Assembly: GCF_012927645.1 (NCBI RefSeq)
Contig: NZ_JABBMT010000002.1
Coordinates: forward strand, 1 to 64,000
Source: Pseudoalteromonas arctica
GTDB lineage: Bacteria > Pseudomonadota > Gammaproteobacteria > Enterobacterales > Alteromonadaceae
DNA: 64,000 bases
Reading direction: 5' to 3'
Shown: in pieces, positions 55,230-64,000 of the stretch
How the letters are laid out: the number at the start of each line of letters is the position of its first letter
Numbering within the stretch: position 1 is the first letter of the stretch
Notes under the pieces: model-generated
The model's input: the letters and a program-made list of their open reading frames with translations, nothing else
The model's database searches: none
What the model was told of the DNA's origin: nothing
Translations under genes and position numbers: made by a program

Positions 55230-57254
55230 ATGAAATTACTCTACCCTCTTACACTATTGGCTACGGTGAGTTTTTATGGCGTAGCAGCTCAAGCTAACAA
55301 TACCTTAAAATTAGAAAATGTATTCGACCTTGAATATGCCAATCAAATTGCAATGACTAACGACGGTAAAACCGTCTACTTTGTTCGTAATCGCATGGAT
55401 ATTAAATCAGATAGTAAAGTTAGTAATATTTGGTCGGTCGATAGTAGTTCAAAGCAATTACAACCGCTTACATCGGGTGTACATATGGATTACTCCCCTG
55501 TCTTGTCGCCAGACCAATCACGTTTAGCGTTTATTTCAACGCGCGATGGCAGTAGCCAAATTTATGTAAAATGGCTAAAAACAGGCGCGGTTGCAAAAAT
55601 TAGTAATCTTACTCAAAGCCCTGCAAGTTTGCAGTGGTCACCTAATGGTCGGCAATTACTGTTTAGCCAATTTGTACCGCGTAAAGTTAGTTCCCCGGTT
55701 AATTTACCAGGCAAGCCTGAAGGTGCCAGCTGGGCAGAGCCTGCTAAATTTATTGATGACGTATATTATCGTGCCGATGGCGGCGGCTATACCAAGCCTG
55801 GTTTTCGTCATTTGTTTACTATTGATGCCAATGGCGGTAATGCCCGTCAGTTAACCTCTGGCGACTTTGACCATGGCGGATCAGTCAGCTTTTCCAAAGA
55901 TGGCAATACGCTTTATTTTTCAGCTAATCGTCATGCAGAGTTTAAGCTCAAACCAACTAACTCAGAAATTTATCAACTAACATTAAAAGATTTACAAATC
56001 ACCCCTGTTACCGACCGAGAAGGTCCTGATCAGCAACCACAAATATCACCCAATGGGCGTTATCTTGCTTATACAGGTTATGATGATAAACGTACCAATT
56101 ATGAAAATACCCAGCTGTATATTCGCGATTTAAAATCGGGTGATACCACCAGTTTAACCTCGGATTTTGACCGCAGTGTTGGGCAAATAAAATGGGCTGA
56201 TAACTCAAAAGGTGTGTACTTTAGTTACGCTAGTGAAGGACAAACCGTACTCGCTTATCAACCACGCAGTGGTAAGCGTAAAATAGTGACTGAAAAAATT
56301 GGTAGTGTGTCATTTGGTCGCCCATATTCTGGAGGTGACTTTGATATAAGCGACGATGGTGATGTGGCAATCACGCTTGCAGATAGCCAACGCCCCGCTG
56401 ATATAGCAATAGTTAAAAATGGTAAAACACAACGTTTAACAAAATTAAATGATGACGCGCTTGGTAATAAACAGCTGGCAAAAGTAGAAGAAATTTGGCT
56501 GAAATCAAGTTATGACGACTTACCTATTCAAGGTTGGGTCGCCTACCCTCCTGGGTTTGATAGTAGTAAAAAATACCCACTTATTTTAGAAATACACGGC
56601 GGCCCCGTGGCTAACTACGGTCCACACTTTAGCGCTGAAATACAATTATTTGCCGCTAAAGGTAATGTGGTTTTATATATGAACCCGCGTGGTAGTGATT
56701 CATATGGGAAGAAGTTCGCGCAAACTATTCATCACAATTATCCAAGTAACGATTTTGATGACTTAATGACAGGCGTTGATGCGCTTATTGGCAAAGGTTT
56801 TATTGATCAGTCAAAACTGTTTGTAACAGGTGGCTCAGGTGGCGGTGTTCTTACGGCGTGGATTGTTGGCCATACCGACAGATTTGCCGCCGCAGTTGTT
56901 GCCAAGCCAGTGATCAATTGGATCAGCTTTGTACTAACTGCTGACTTCTACCCATTCTTTGCTGATTACTGGTTCCCAGGTAAACCATGGGATCATATTG
57001 AGCATTATATGAAACGCTCGCCAATTAGCTATGTTGGTAATGTTAAAACACCAACCATGCTACTCACTGGTGAAGCGGATCACCGCACTCCGATTTCTGA
57101 GACCGAGCAATTCTACCAAGCATTAAAGCTACAAGGAGTTGATACTGCAATGGTACGTATTCCTGATGCATCACATGGCATAACAAAGCGGCCGTCAAAC
57201 TTGATGGCTAAAGTAGCTTATATTCAATGGTGGTTTGATAAGCATAGTAAGTAA
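55230..57254 (+). CDS. Exported S9-family prolyl oligopeptidase/acylaminoacyl peptidase
   Basis: This 674-residue serine peptidase has a signal peptide (residues 1-22, ending AQA), so it acts in the periplasm or outside. An N-terminal beta-propeller of TolB/PD40-like repeats (SPVLSPDQSRLAF, SLQWSPNGRQLLF, QQPQISPNGRYLAY) restricts access to large substrates. The C-terminal alpha/beta hydrolase domain (about residues 420-674) has the nucleophile Ser in GGSGGGV, Asp in GEADHRTP and His in PDASHGI. AAGGA precedes the ATG. It is downstream of the siderophore island but shows no functional tie to it. Confidence 0.93.
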   Translation: MKLLYPLTLLATVSFYGVAAQANNTLKLENVFDLEYANQIAMTNDGKTVYFVRNRMDIKSDSKVSNIWSVDSSSKQLQPLTSGVHMDYSPVLSPDQSRLAFISTRDGSSQIYVKWLKTGAVAKISNLTQSPASLQWSPNGRQLLFSQFVPRKVSSPVNLPGKPEGASWAEPAKFIDDVYYRADGGGYTKPGFRHLFTIDANGGNARQLTSGDFDHGGSVSFSKDGNTLYFSANRHAEFKLKPTNSEIYQLTLKDLQITPVTDREGPDQQPQISPNGRYLAYTGYDDKRTNYENTQLYIRDLKSGDTTSLTSDFDRSVGQIKWADNSKGVYFSYASEGQTVLAYQPRSGKRKIVTEKIGSVSFGRPYSGGDFDISDDGDVAITLADSQRPADIAIVKNGKTQRLTKLNDDALGNKQLAKVEEIWLKSSYDDLPIQGWVAYPPGFDSSKKYPLILEIHGGPVANYGPHFSAEIQLFAAKGNVVLYMNPRGSDSYGKKFAQTIHHNYPSNDFDDLMTGVDALIGKGFIDQSKLFVTGGSGGGVLTAWIVGHTDRFAAAVVAKPVINWISFVLTADFYPFFADYWFPGKPWDHIEHYMKRSPISYVGNVKTPTMLLTGEADHRTPISETEQFYQALKLQGVDTAMVRIPDASHGITKRPSNLMAKVAYIQWWFDKHSK

Positions 57255-57265
57255 AAAGGGTTTAG

Positions 57266-57296
57266 GGGCTAGCTTTCAGATAAACCTAGCTCTTTT
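57266..57296 (+). terminator. Weak terminator-like hairpin after S9 peptidase gene
   Basis: GGGCTAG and CTAGCTC can pair (one G-T) around a 13-base loop and are followed by TTTTAT. It lies 12 bases past the stop codon. Confidence 0.45.
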
Positions 57297-57384
57297 ATCT
57301 CCTACTGACAGTCGCGGCTCACTTTTTGTAAACCCCCTTTACAATGATAACGTGAGTAATTCCTTACATACTTAAACAGTATCG

Positions 57385-57535
57385 GACTTTGTAAAAAATC
57401 GAGTTAGTAAAATTTCGGTTTATGACATTTTTTAGTCATTGAGTTAGTAAAAAATCGGTTTGAGCCACTGTTTATGGCGTTTAAGTTGGTAAAAAAGTGG
57501 TTTGTAGTCAGTTAGAGTTGGTAAAAAATCGGTTT
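57385..57535. repeat. Direct-repeat family A (21-base units)
   Basis: At least four imperfect direct copies of a unit close to GAGTTAGTAAAAAATCGGTTT lie at 57401-57421, 57441-57461, 57483-57503 and 57515-57535, with a weaker one at 57385-57405. Spacings are 40, 42 and 32 bases. The spacers are unrelated to one another. Such clusters of unevenly spaced short repeats resemble transposase-binding ends of insertion elements, but no transposase gene is present. Confidence 0.75.
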
Positions 57536-57653
57536 GTATTTTTTAATTAATGGCTGATAACGGCCATTTTTATCAACATCCCCCCTTTCCAAAGAACTAA
57601 AAGCTGTTGAAATCGCTAAATTGATAAAAAATACCGCCAAAAAACTTACTTGA

Positions 57654-57734
57654 TTAAACTCTGATCCAAAAATTAAAAATAAATCTGATGCTAGTTAAAT
57701 ACTGATCCAAGCCTTAGTTAAACTCTGATCTAAA
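57654..57734. repeat. Direct-repeat family B (17-base units)
   Basis: Three direct copies of a unit close to TTAAACTCTGATCCAAA lie at 57654-57670, 57695-57711 and 57718-57734. The family differs from family A, which is 120 bases to the left. The two could be the two ends of a largely deleted mobile element. No ORF of note lies between them. Confidence 0.7.
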
Positions 57735-57783
57735 TGGGAAGGTTACAAGTGTAAAGCGAACACCTTCTGTAGTTGCTAGCATC

Positions 57784-57804
57784 AAAAAAGGGCCTTGCGG
57801 CCCT
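57784..57804 (-). terminator. Intrinsic terminator of aceA
   Basis: AGGGCC and GGCCCT pair around a TTGC loop, followed on the minus strand by TTTTTT. It lies about 30 bases after the aceA stop codon. Confidence 0.85.
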
Positions 57805-57833
57805 ATGTAACATTGTTGAGTTGGGCTGTTATA

Positions 57834-59435
57834 TTAGAACTGATTCATAGTATTTGCTTCGCCGCCCGCTTTAAGCGCATTCTCACCTGAGAAGTACTCT
57901 TTATGGGTATCTCCCATGTTAGAGCCTGCTAAGTCTTGATGCTTAACGGATGCTTGTTCGCGGCGAATTTCTTGACGCTGCACATCACGTACATAAGCCA
58001 GCATACCTAAGTCACCAAAGTAGCCTTCAGATAGAATATCGGTGCTCAATGCAGCCGTGTGATAAGTTGGTAGTGTAATTAAGTGATGGAAAATACCGGC
58101 TTCGCGCGCGCCATCACGTTGGAAGTTTTGTACTAACTCATCCGCTGCGACTGCAAGTTCAGTTGCATCCATCTCTGGTGCCATGAGCGCCTTATTATCA
58201 TCAATACTTGGATAAGCAGATAGATCTTTGCCTTCGTCTAACCATTGTTGATAAACTTGCTCGCGGAATTTCAATGTCCAGTTGAAAGAAGGTGAATTGT
58301 TATAAACCAGTTTAGCGTCAGGAACTTGCTCTTTAACGCGATTAACCAGTTCAGCAATTTGTTTAACATGTGGCTTTTCGGTTTCAATCCACAGTAAATC
58401 AGCACCCGACTGCAAGCTGGTAATACAATCGAGTACCACTCGGTCTTTTTCTGTGCCTTCGCGGAATTGGTATAAACCATTATCAAGGCGAGTCGGCTTA
58501 CATAATTGGCCGTTCAGCTTCATTGCCGTATCACCTTCATTTAAATCTTCAACACCGTTAATTGGCGTGGTTTCTAAAAACGCATTGTACTGACTAGCAA
58601 GGTCGCCAGGTGTTTGTGATACTGGCACTTTTTGCGTTAGGCTAGCCCCAAGTGAATCGGTACGTGCGACAATAATCCCGTTATCAATACCCAGCTCTAA
58701 GAACGCATAACGCACGGCGTTAATTTTTGCTAAAAAGTCTTCATGAGGTACAGTTACTTTACCGGCTTGGTGGCCACATTGTTTAGCATCAGATACTTGG
58801 TTTTCGATTTGGATAGCACACGCCCCCGCTTCAATCATTTTTTTAGCGAGTAGGTAGGTTGCTTCTTCATTACCAAAACCGGCATCAATATCTGCGATGA
58901 TCGGCACCACATGACTTTCAAAGTTATCTATTTTATTAAGTACCGCTTGTACATCACCGCCAGTTGCTTTGGCGTTATCTAAGTCTTTAAATAAGTGGTC
59001 AAGTTCACGGGCATCCGCTTGTTTTAGGAAAGTATAAATTTCTTCAATCAACGCCGGTACTGAGGTTTTTTCGTGCATACTTTGATCCGGTAATGGGCCG
59101 AACTCAGAGCGCAGTGCAGCAACCATCCAACCACTTAGGTATACATAGCTGCGCTTAGTGGTTTTTTGGTGACGTTTAATCGCCATCATCATTTGTTGGG
59201 CGGTAAAACCATGCCAGCAGCCAAGCGATTGTGTGTATTGGCTGGTATCAGCATCATATGCAGCCATGTCTTCACGCACAATATTAGCTGTAAACTGGGC
59301 GATATCTAATCCGCTACGAAAACGATTTTGTAAACGCATACGGCTTGCATATTCAGGATTAATTGCTTGCCATGCATTACCTTGTGCTTGACAAAGTGTC
59401 GCTAAAGTATCGGTTTCACGTTGATAAGTAGTCAT
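57834..59435 (-). CDS. aceA: Isocitrate lyase, long type
   Basis: The enzyme cleaves isocitrate to glyoxylate and succinate, first step of the glyoxylate shunt that allows growth on acetate and fatty acids. The active-site loop is DAKQCGHQAGKVTVP, with the catalytic Cys in KQCGH where E. coli AceA has KKCGH. Other family sequence is PIIADIDAGFGNEEATY, IIVARTDSLGA and YNNSPSFNW. At 533 residues it is about 100 longer than E. coli AceA and belongs to the long type common in marine gammaproteobacteria. AAAGGA precedes the ATG. It is divergent from the malate synthase gene across 261 bases, and no aceK is seen. Confidence 0.94.
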   Translation of the reverse strand: MTTYQRETDTLATLCQAQGNAWQAINPEYASRMRLQNRFRSGLDIAQFTANIVREDMAAYDADTSQYTQSLGCWHGFTAQQMMMAIKRHQKTTKRSYVYLSGWMVAALRSEFGPLPDQSMHEKTSVPALIEEIYTFLKQADARELDHLFKDLDNAKATGGDVQAVLNKIDNFESHVVPIIADIDAGFGNEEATYLLAKKMIEAGACAIQIENQVSDAKQCGHQAGKVTVPHEDFLAKINAVRYAFLELGIDNGIIVARTDSLGASLTQKVPVSQTPGDLASQYNAFLETTPINGVEDLNEGDTAMKLNGQLCKPTRLDNGLYQFREGTEKDRVVLDCITSLQSGADLLWIETEKPHVKQIAELVNRVKEQVPDAKLVYNNSPSFNWTLKFREQVYQQWLDEGKDLSAYPSIDDNKALMAPEMDATELAVAADELVQNFQRDGAREAGIFHHLITLPTYHTAALSTDILSEGYFGDLGMLAYVRDVQRQEIRREQASVKHQDLAGSNMGDTHKEYFSGENALKAGGEANTMNQF

Positions 59436-59696
59436 AATAAAAAATCCTTTGAACGGGTTAAAACTAAATTTTATTTATATGGTTGTATGGGAGGCTAAAG
59501 AGTTAATGCTCCGTAGCGCTTAAATCAACATTAGGCTGATTAGTTCGATTTAGTAAATTTATAGTTGTTATGCTGGCTATATATTTTGTGAATGACCAAA
59601 AGAACACTAATTACGTAGTTTTGAGTTATGGTTACAGCACGACTACTACAGCCAGTCATTTAATTAGCACCACGACCGTTTAAAAGGATATCGATT

Positions 59697-61874
59697 ATGA
59701 CTCTCTCTCACTGCCAATTTGGATTAACCGTAGATAACCAATTAGCCGATTTTATTAACCAGCAACTGCTACCCGGTACAGGTATTAGCGAACAACACTT
59801 TTGGCAAGGGTTTGCTGAAATTATTGATGATCTTACCCCACTTAACCGTGCATTATTAGTTAAGCGTGAAGATCTGCAACACCAAATTGATAGCTATCAC
59901 CTAGCAAATAAACACTGGGATGCAACGCAATACCAACAATTTTTAACTGACATTGGTTATTTAGTCCCAGAACCCGATAATTTTTGCATTGAGACAGAAA
60001 ATGTTGAGCCTGAAATAGCCCGCACAGCAGGCCCTCAGCTCGTTGTGCCAGTAAGCAACGCACGCTTTGCACTTAATGCAGCAAACGCGCGTTGGGGGTC
60101 ATTATATGATGCTTTGTACGGCACTGATGTACTGAGTGAAGAAGATGGTGCGGAAAAAGGCAATACATATAATCCGGTTCGCGGTTTCAAAGTAATGGCT
60201 TATGCAAGGCAGTTTTTAGATAAAGCCTTACCTCTTGAAAATGGCTCACATATTGAAAGTACCAATTACTCGGTGGTTAATGGGCAACTCATCATCACCC
60301 TACGTGATAGCTCACAAATAGGCTTAAAACAACCATCTCAACTTGTTGGTTTCCAAGGTGAAGCACAAAATCCCAGTGCAATTTTATTACTCAGCCATGG
60401 CCTCCATATAGAGTTACAAATAGATCATAACCACAACATTGGTAAAGCCGATAAAGCGGGCTTAAAAGACGTCGTACTAGAAGCTGCACTTACTACCATC
60501 ATGGATTGTGAAGACTCCGTTGCCGCCGTTGACGGTGAAGATAAAGTGCAAGTTTATCAAAATTGGTTAGGCTTAATGAAAGGCACTCTCGTTGAGTCAT
60601 TCACAAAAGATGGCAAAACGATTGAGCGTGCACTCGCTAAAGACCGCAGTTATTCTGGTATTAATGGCAAACCGCTAAGTCTAAAAGGGCGTAGTATGAT
60701 GTTTGTGCGTAATGTTGGCCATTTAATGACAACCCCCGCGATTCAAGATAGCCAAGGCCGCAACGTATTTGAAGGTATCATGGATGCAATGATCACGGTC
60801 ACCGCCGCAATGCATGACTTAAACGGCAATAGTCCAGTAAAAAATTCAACGGCAGCCAGTATCAATATCGTCAAACCAAAAATGCATGGCCCTGAAGAAG
60901 TTGCTTTTACCAATACATTATTTAGTCGTATTGAACAGCTTTTACAGTTACCCAAAAACACCATAAAAATGGGCATTATGGATGAAGAGCGCCGTACCTC
61001 GGTGAACTTAAAAGCTTGTATTAATGCTGCTAAACAACGTGTGGTATTTATCAATACGGGCTTTTTAGACCGCACTGGTGATGAAATACATACCTCAATG
61101 CAAGCAGGCGTAGTATTACCAAAAACAGCCATTAAGCAGCAACCTTGGATCAGTGCTTATGAAGACAGAAATGTCGATATCGGTTTACAAACTGGGTTAA
61201 GTGGTCGCGCACAAATAGGCAAAGGTATGTGGCCAATGCCCGATAAAATGGCGTTGATGATGGAGCAAAAACTTACCCACCCACAATCAGGCGCTAATAC
61301 TGCTTGGGTGCCCTCCCCTACTGCAGCCACCTTACATGCAATGCACTATCATGAGGTTGATGTGTTCGCCTGTCAAAAAGCGATTGCCCAGCGTCAACAA
61401 GCTAGTTTAACACAACTACTAACTCCGCCTTTGATGGTTGATCCTAATAGTTTGAGCAAAGAAGATATTCAGGCAGAGCTGGATAACAATGCACAAGGCA
61501 TTTTAGGTTATGTAGTACGTTGGATTGATCAAGGTGTAGGCTGCTCTAAAGTGCCTGATATTAACCATATAGGGTTAATGGAAGATAGGGCTACCTTGCG
61601 TATTTCAAGCCAACATATGGCTAACTGGTTGCAGCATGGGATATGCACGCAGGCACAAATAGTAACGACCATGGCGAAAATGGCAAAAGTAGTGGATGCC
61701 CAAAATGAAGGGGATCCTGCTTATATTAATATGGCTGATCCCGCGCAAAGCTTAGCGCAAAGTATTGCATATCAAGCAGCATTAGCCCTTGTATTAGAAG
61801 GAGTTAAACAACCTAGTGGTTATACTGAACCATTATTGCATGCGTTTCGTATAAAATATAAAGCGCAACGATAA
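59697..61874 (+). CDS. glcB: Malate synthase G
   Basis: The enzyme condenses glyoxylate with acetyl-CoA to malate, completing the shunt with the divergent isocitrate lyase. The 725-residue single-chain G isoform is recognised by [77 protein letters not shown] and [20 protein letters not shown] precedes the ATG. The pairing of G-type synthase with long isocitrate lyase, rather than AceB with AceA, is usual in this group. An intrinsic terminator follows at 61904. Confidence 0.95.
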   Translation: MTLSHCQFGLTVDNQLADFINQQLLPGTGISEQHFWQGFAEIIDDLTPLNRALLVKREDLQHQIDSYHLANKHWDATQYQQFLTDIGYLVPEPDNFCIETENVEPEIARTAGPQLVVPVSNARFALNAANARWGSLYDALYGTDVLSEEDGAEKGNTYNPVRGFKVMAYARQFLDKALPLENGSHIESTNYSVVNGQLIITLRDSSQIGLKQPSQLVGFQGEAQNPSAILLLSHGLHIELQIDHNHNIGKADKAGLKDVVLEAALTTIMDCEDSVAAVDGEDKVQVYQNWLGLMKGTLVESFTKDGKTIERALAKDRSYSGINGKPLSLKGRSMMFVRNVGHLMTTPAIQDSQGRNVFEGIMDAMITVTAAMHDLNGNSPVKNSTAASINIVKPKMHGPEEVAFTNTLFSRIEQLLQLPKNTIKMGIMDEERRTSVNLKACINAAKQRVVFINTGFLDRTGDEIHTSMQAGVVLPKTAIKQQPWISAYEDRNVDIGLQTGLSGRAQIGKGMWPMPDKMALMMEQKLTHPQSGANTAWVPSPTAATLHAMHYHEVDVFACQKAIAQRQQASLTQLLTPPLMVDPNSLSKEDIQAELDNNAQGILGYVVRWIDQGVGCSKVPDINHIGLMEDRATLRISSQHMANWLQHGICTQAQIVTTMAKMAKVVDAQNEGDPAYINMADPAQSLAQSIAYQAALALVLEGVKQPSGYTEPLLHAFRIKYKAQR

Positions 61875-61903
61875 CTCCCTTTCGAGTTTGTTCGTGTCAT
61901 ATT

Positions 61904-61928
61904 GCCAGCCCTCGGGCTGGCTTTTTTT
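61904..61928 (+). terminator. Intrinsic terminator of glcB
   Basis: GCCAGCC and GGCTGGC pair around a four-base loop, followed by seven T. It lies 30 bases after the stop codon, between convergent genes. Confidence 0.92.
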
Positions 61929-61947
61929 GCTTAAATTATCCTTTAGC

Positions 61948-62673
61948 CTAATTCACTACAATGGCGTTATGATAAACGTTTTGTACGTCGTCACAATCTT
62001 CCAACATCGCAATGAATTTATCAAAATTAGCGATAACATCGGCATCAGTAATGTCTATATGCACTTGTGGCACAAAGGTGATTTCGTCAACTTCAAAATT
62101 AATACCCTCAAACGCCTCTTCTAATGCTGTTTTGGCTTTGTAATATTCTATATGGGGAGCAAAAACCGATACTTTACCGTCTTCAACTTCAACATCGGTT
62201 ACATCAACGTCAGCCATCATTAAAGCTTCAAGTACCACTTCATCATCGTCACCACTAAAGCCAAGTACAGCCAAATGATCAAACATATGAGCTACACAGC
62301 CGGGCGTACCTATTTTTGAATCGGTTTTAGTAAACGGTAAGCGGACATCTTTAATAGTACGATTTGGATTATCTGTTAAACAATCAACAATCACCATACA
62401 ATTACCTGGGCCATAGCCTTCGTAACGTGCTGTTGCATAATCTTCACCAGCTCCGCCAGCAGCTTTTTCTATCGCTTTTTCGATAACATGTGCTGGTACT
62501 TGATCTCGCTTTGCACGTTCGATTAAGCGTTTTAGCGACTGGTTTACTTCTGGATCAGGTTCACCATTTTTTGCTGCTACGTAAATTTCTTTACCGTACT
62601 TAGAATTAACTTTGGTTTTAGCATTGGCTGTTTTCGCCATGGAGCTTTTACGTACTTCAAATGCTCTGCCCAT
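61948..62673 (-). CDS. YebC/PmpR-family protein, YeeN-type paralogue
   Basis: This 241-residue cytoplasmic protein belongs to the YebC/TACO1 family, whose members act in transcription control or in helping ribosomes translate difficult sequences. Family segments are [14 protein letters not shown] at the start, [65 protein letters not shown] and [14 protein letters not shown] at the end. The sequence is closer to E. coli YeeN than to YebC, so a second true YebC gene probably exists elsewhere. GAGGC precedes the ATG. No operon partner. Confidence 0.92.
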   Translation of the reverse strand: MGRAFEVRKSSMAKTANAKTKVNSKYGKEIYVAAKNGEPDPEVNQSLKRLIERAKRDQVPAHVIEKAIEKAAGGAGEDYATARYEGYGPGNCMVIVDCLTDNPNRTIKDVRLPFTKTDSKIGTPGCVAHMFDHLAVLGFSGDDDEVVLEALMMADVDVTDVEVEDGKVSVFAPHIEYYKAKTALEEAFEGINFEVDEITFVPQVHIDITDADVIANFDKFIAMLEDCDDVQNVYHNAIVVN

Positions 62674-62956
62674 CTTATGCCTCTATTGGAAACTCGATAT
62701 TGGCAACATTTTAACAATTTGCGCAGTATTGAGCTAGTGATTAAATAGCTACAGAATCACAATAATGACATTTTATTTGACACTTAACTTACATTTATAA
62801 AAGTTAAACAACATGCTATTTAACATAATATATATAACCAACTAAACGGAAGCATTTAAAAGTCGAGATTGTTGTGTTTGCCCTAAGTTATTTATTAACT
62901 TGAGCAATTGGACATGAAACGGAATATATTCGTATTGACTATAAAAACTAATAAAA

Positions 62957-62981
62957 ACGCGCACAAAATTACTGTGCGCGT
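62957..62981 (-). terminator. Intrinsic terminator after DUF6702-like gene
   Basis: ACGCGCACA and TGTGCGCGT form a nine-base-pair stem with a seven-base loop; on the minus strand the stem runs into TTTTTA. It lies 15 bases past the stop codon. The stretch from here to 62673 holds nothing else I can recognise. Confidence 0.88.
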
Positions 62982-62996
62982 CGATTTGGGGACTGC

Positions 62997-63515
62997 CTAC
63001 TGAGTTTGCTCTACCGCAGTATTAGCTGGTTCAAAACGTGCTTCTAACCAAGTGTCATCTTGGGCAAAGTAAAGTGTTTTCACTTTGCCTTGGCCTTCAA
63101 CATTAACCATATTCACTTGTGCAGGCCATAAATCACGCAACGCACCGTGACTCATACGGATACCTTTAATATCGTTAGGGATTGGCGCTTCTTGGTAAAC
63201 CCAAAAAAACTTACCATCAACTTGCGCACCCACTTCCTTCAGTACTAGCGGCTCACCATCGAGTGTTTGTAAAGCAACATGTGATTCTATGTAATCTACA
63301 AACCGTTGCTGATCTTCTTTATTACTAATAATATCAGCACCACTGGCAAATAAATGTTCCACAGCATGCTCGGTATCATGTAAATAAAAACGATGCATCA
63401 ACTCAATATTACTCGTCCGCTTATTGAATAAAACAGTAGTTACTGATGCTTTAAGTTGATGCGCCATTGCTGGCATAACAGCTATAAAAGCAAGAATAAT
63501 AAGCATAATACGCAT
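62997..63515 (-). CDS. Exported DUF6702-like protein of unknown function
   Basis: This 172-residue protein has a signal peptide (about residues 1-18, ending AMA). It contains HQLKASVTTVLFNKRTSNIELMHRF-type sequence near the mature start, typical of DUF6702 proteins that occur beside M1-type peptidase genes in Alteromonadales. The start codon overlaps the stop of the upstream peptidase gene by one base (TAATG), so the two are translationally coupled and probably work together. No catalytic motif is seen. The family name is my recollection; the exported nature is clear from sequence. Confidence 0.75.
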   Translation of the reverse strand: MRIMLIILAFIAVMPAMAHQLKASVTTVLFNKRTSNIELMHRFYLHDTEHAVEHLFASGADIISNKEDQQRFVDYIESHVALQTLDGEPLVLKEVGAQVDGKFFWVYQEAPIPNDIKGIRMSHGALRDLWPAQVNMVNVEGQGKVKTLYFAQDDTWLEARFEPANTAVEQTQ

Positions 63516-64000
63516 TATTCTGGTTCCTTATCGCTGTCTTTTTCATCACCTGTTTTTAGTTCAGTTTTAATATCGTGCATAATATCACGGCTGACTTTGG
63601 CTTTACTTTGCTCTTTTTTATACACTTCAATACGTGAAGGGATAATACGACGAGGGTAGTTATTATTTTCAACATCTACGTCTGCAGTTTCCCAACGAGG
63701 ATCAACCGTTACCGATACCAAAGGCTTGTTCTTATCAGTAATAATAAGTTTTTGCACATGTTTGTGGTTGCGACGCCAGATTTCGGCAGGGATCATACGC
63801 GCTTCTTTAGTACCATCTTCATAGGTAAGCTCAAGTAAAATTGGCATTACTAGGCCGCCTAAATTCGAAAATTCAAGCACGTAGTAGTTTTTATCTTCTG
63901 CGACTGCGCGATCCAGTACTTTACGCTCCCATGGCTCTAAGCCTTTTAAGAATTTATTGTACGAGTTGCGCTCTTTGTTTGTAACAGTGAAGCGGTCGTT
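63515..64000 (-). CDS. C-terminal part of an M1-type peptidase, cut by window edge
   Basis: The minus-strand frame is open from the stop at 63515 to the end of the window, so this is the 3' part of a longer gene. The visible 160 or so residues read FLKGLEPWERKVLDR, YYVLEFSNLGGLVMPILLEL, RMIPAEIWRRNH, and a charged tail ending EKDSDKEPE. This is the C-terminal beta-type region found in large M1 aminopeptidase-like proteins of marine gammaproteobacteria. The HExxH zinc site would lie outside the window, so the assignment rests on the C-terminal region only. Confidence 0.7.
   Translation of the reverse strand, partial: NDRFTVTNKERNSYNKFLKGLEPWERKVLDRAVAEDKNYYVLEFSNLGGLVMPILLELTYEDGTKEARMIPAEIWRRNHKHVQKLIITDKNKPLVSVTVDPRWETADVDVENNNYPRRIIPSRIEVYKKEQSKAKVSRDIMHDIKTELKTGDEKDSDKEPE

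Noticed and set aside
57385..57734. Short repeats considered as CRISPR or integron attC sites
   Set aside because: Units are imperfect, spacing varies (32-42 and 23-41 bases), there is no cas or integrase gene, and no attC-like inverted structure.

Overview
The window is chromosomal DNA from a marine gammaproteobacterium, most probably Pseudoalteromonas or a close Alteromonadales relative. The evidence is the moderately AT-rich base use, the smc-zipA-ligA order, many secreted proteases (M36, S9, M1), a GlyGly-CTERM tail, and a glyoxylate shunt made of a long isocitrate lyase plus malate synthase G. This is judged from protein sequence alone.

Layout. 1-2437: tRNA genes. Minus-strand tRNA-Ala(GGC) and tandem tRNA-Glu(UUC) copies are followed by a plus-strand array of six intact tRNA-Val(UAC) genes interleaved with four decayed tRNA-like copies. 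2.7-13.6 kb: housekeeping genes (a TPR receiver protein lacking the phospho-acceptor Asp, msrA/msrB, two small membrane proteins, ligA, zipA, smc, a SpoU methyltransferase). 13.7-24.3 kb: secreted and metabolic genes (M36 metalloprotease, a small lipoprotein, a VanX-like dipeptidase, a FAD/Fe-S 2-hydroxyacid dehydrogenase, a GH3 hexosaminidase). 24.3-26.5 kb: a decaying D-glutamate/5-oxoproline locus, with intact DUF1445 and pxpA followed by a DUF4392 remnant and an internally deleted D-amino-acid aminotransferase.

27.0-55.1 kb is the most notable region: a complete siderophore island. EntC, EntB (without a carrier domain), EntA and EntE make and activate 2,3-dihydroxybenzoate (DHB). A fold-III decarboxylase, an N-monooxygenase and a GNAT acyltransferase would make an N-acyl-N-hydroxydiamine. 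Three NRPS proteins (ArCP-Cy-degenerate A-PCP; Cy-A; C-T-C) would join DHB, a heterocyclised Ser/Thr/Cys residue and the hydroxamate amine. A type II thioesterase, a TonB receptor, an MFS permease, a MATE exporter, a siderophore-interacting flavoreductase, an AraC regulator and a phosphopantetheinyl transferase complete the set. Fur-box-like sites lie in the three divergent intergenic regions. The gene set closely parallels the fimsbactin (fbs) system of Acinetobacter, so a fimsbactin-like mixed catechol/azoline/hydroxamate siderophore is the best prediction. The exact product is not provable from sequence.

55.2-64 kb: S9 peptidase, an intergenic region carrying two families of short direct repeats, divergent aceA/glcB, a YeeN-type YebC protein, a DUF6702-like secreted protein, and the 3' end of an M1-type peptidase gene that runs off the window. 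I saw no rRNA, CRISPR array, intact transposase or prophage.
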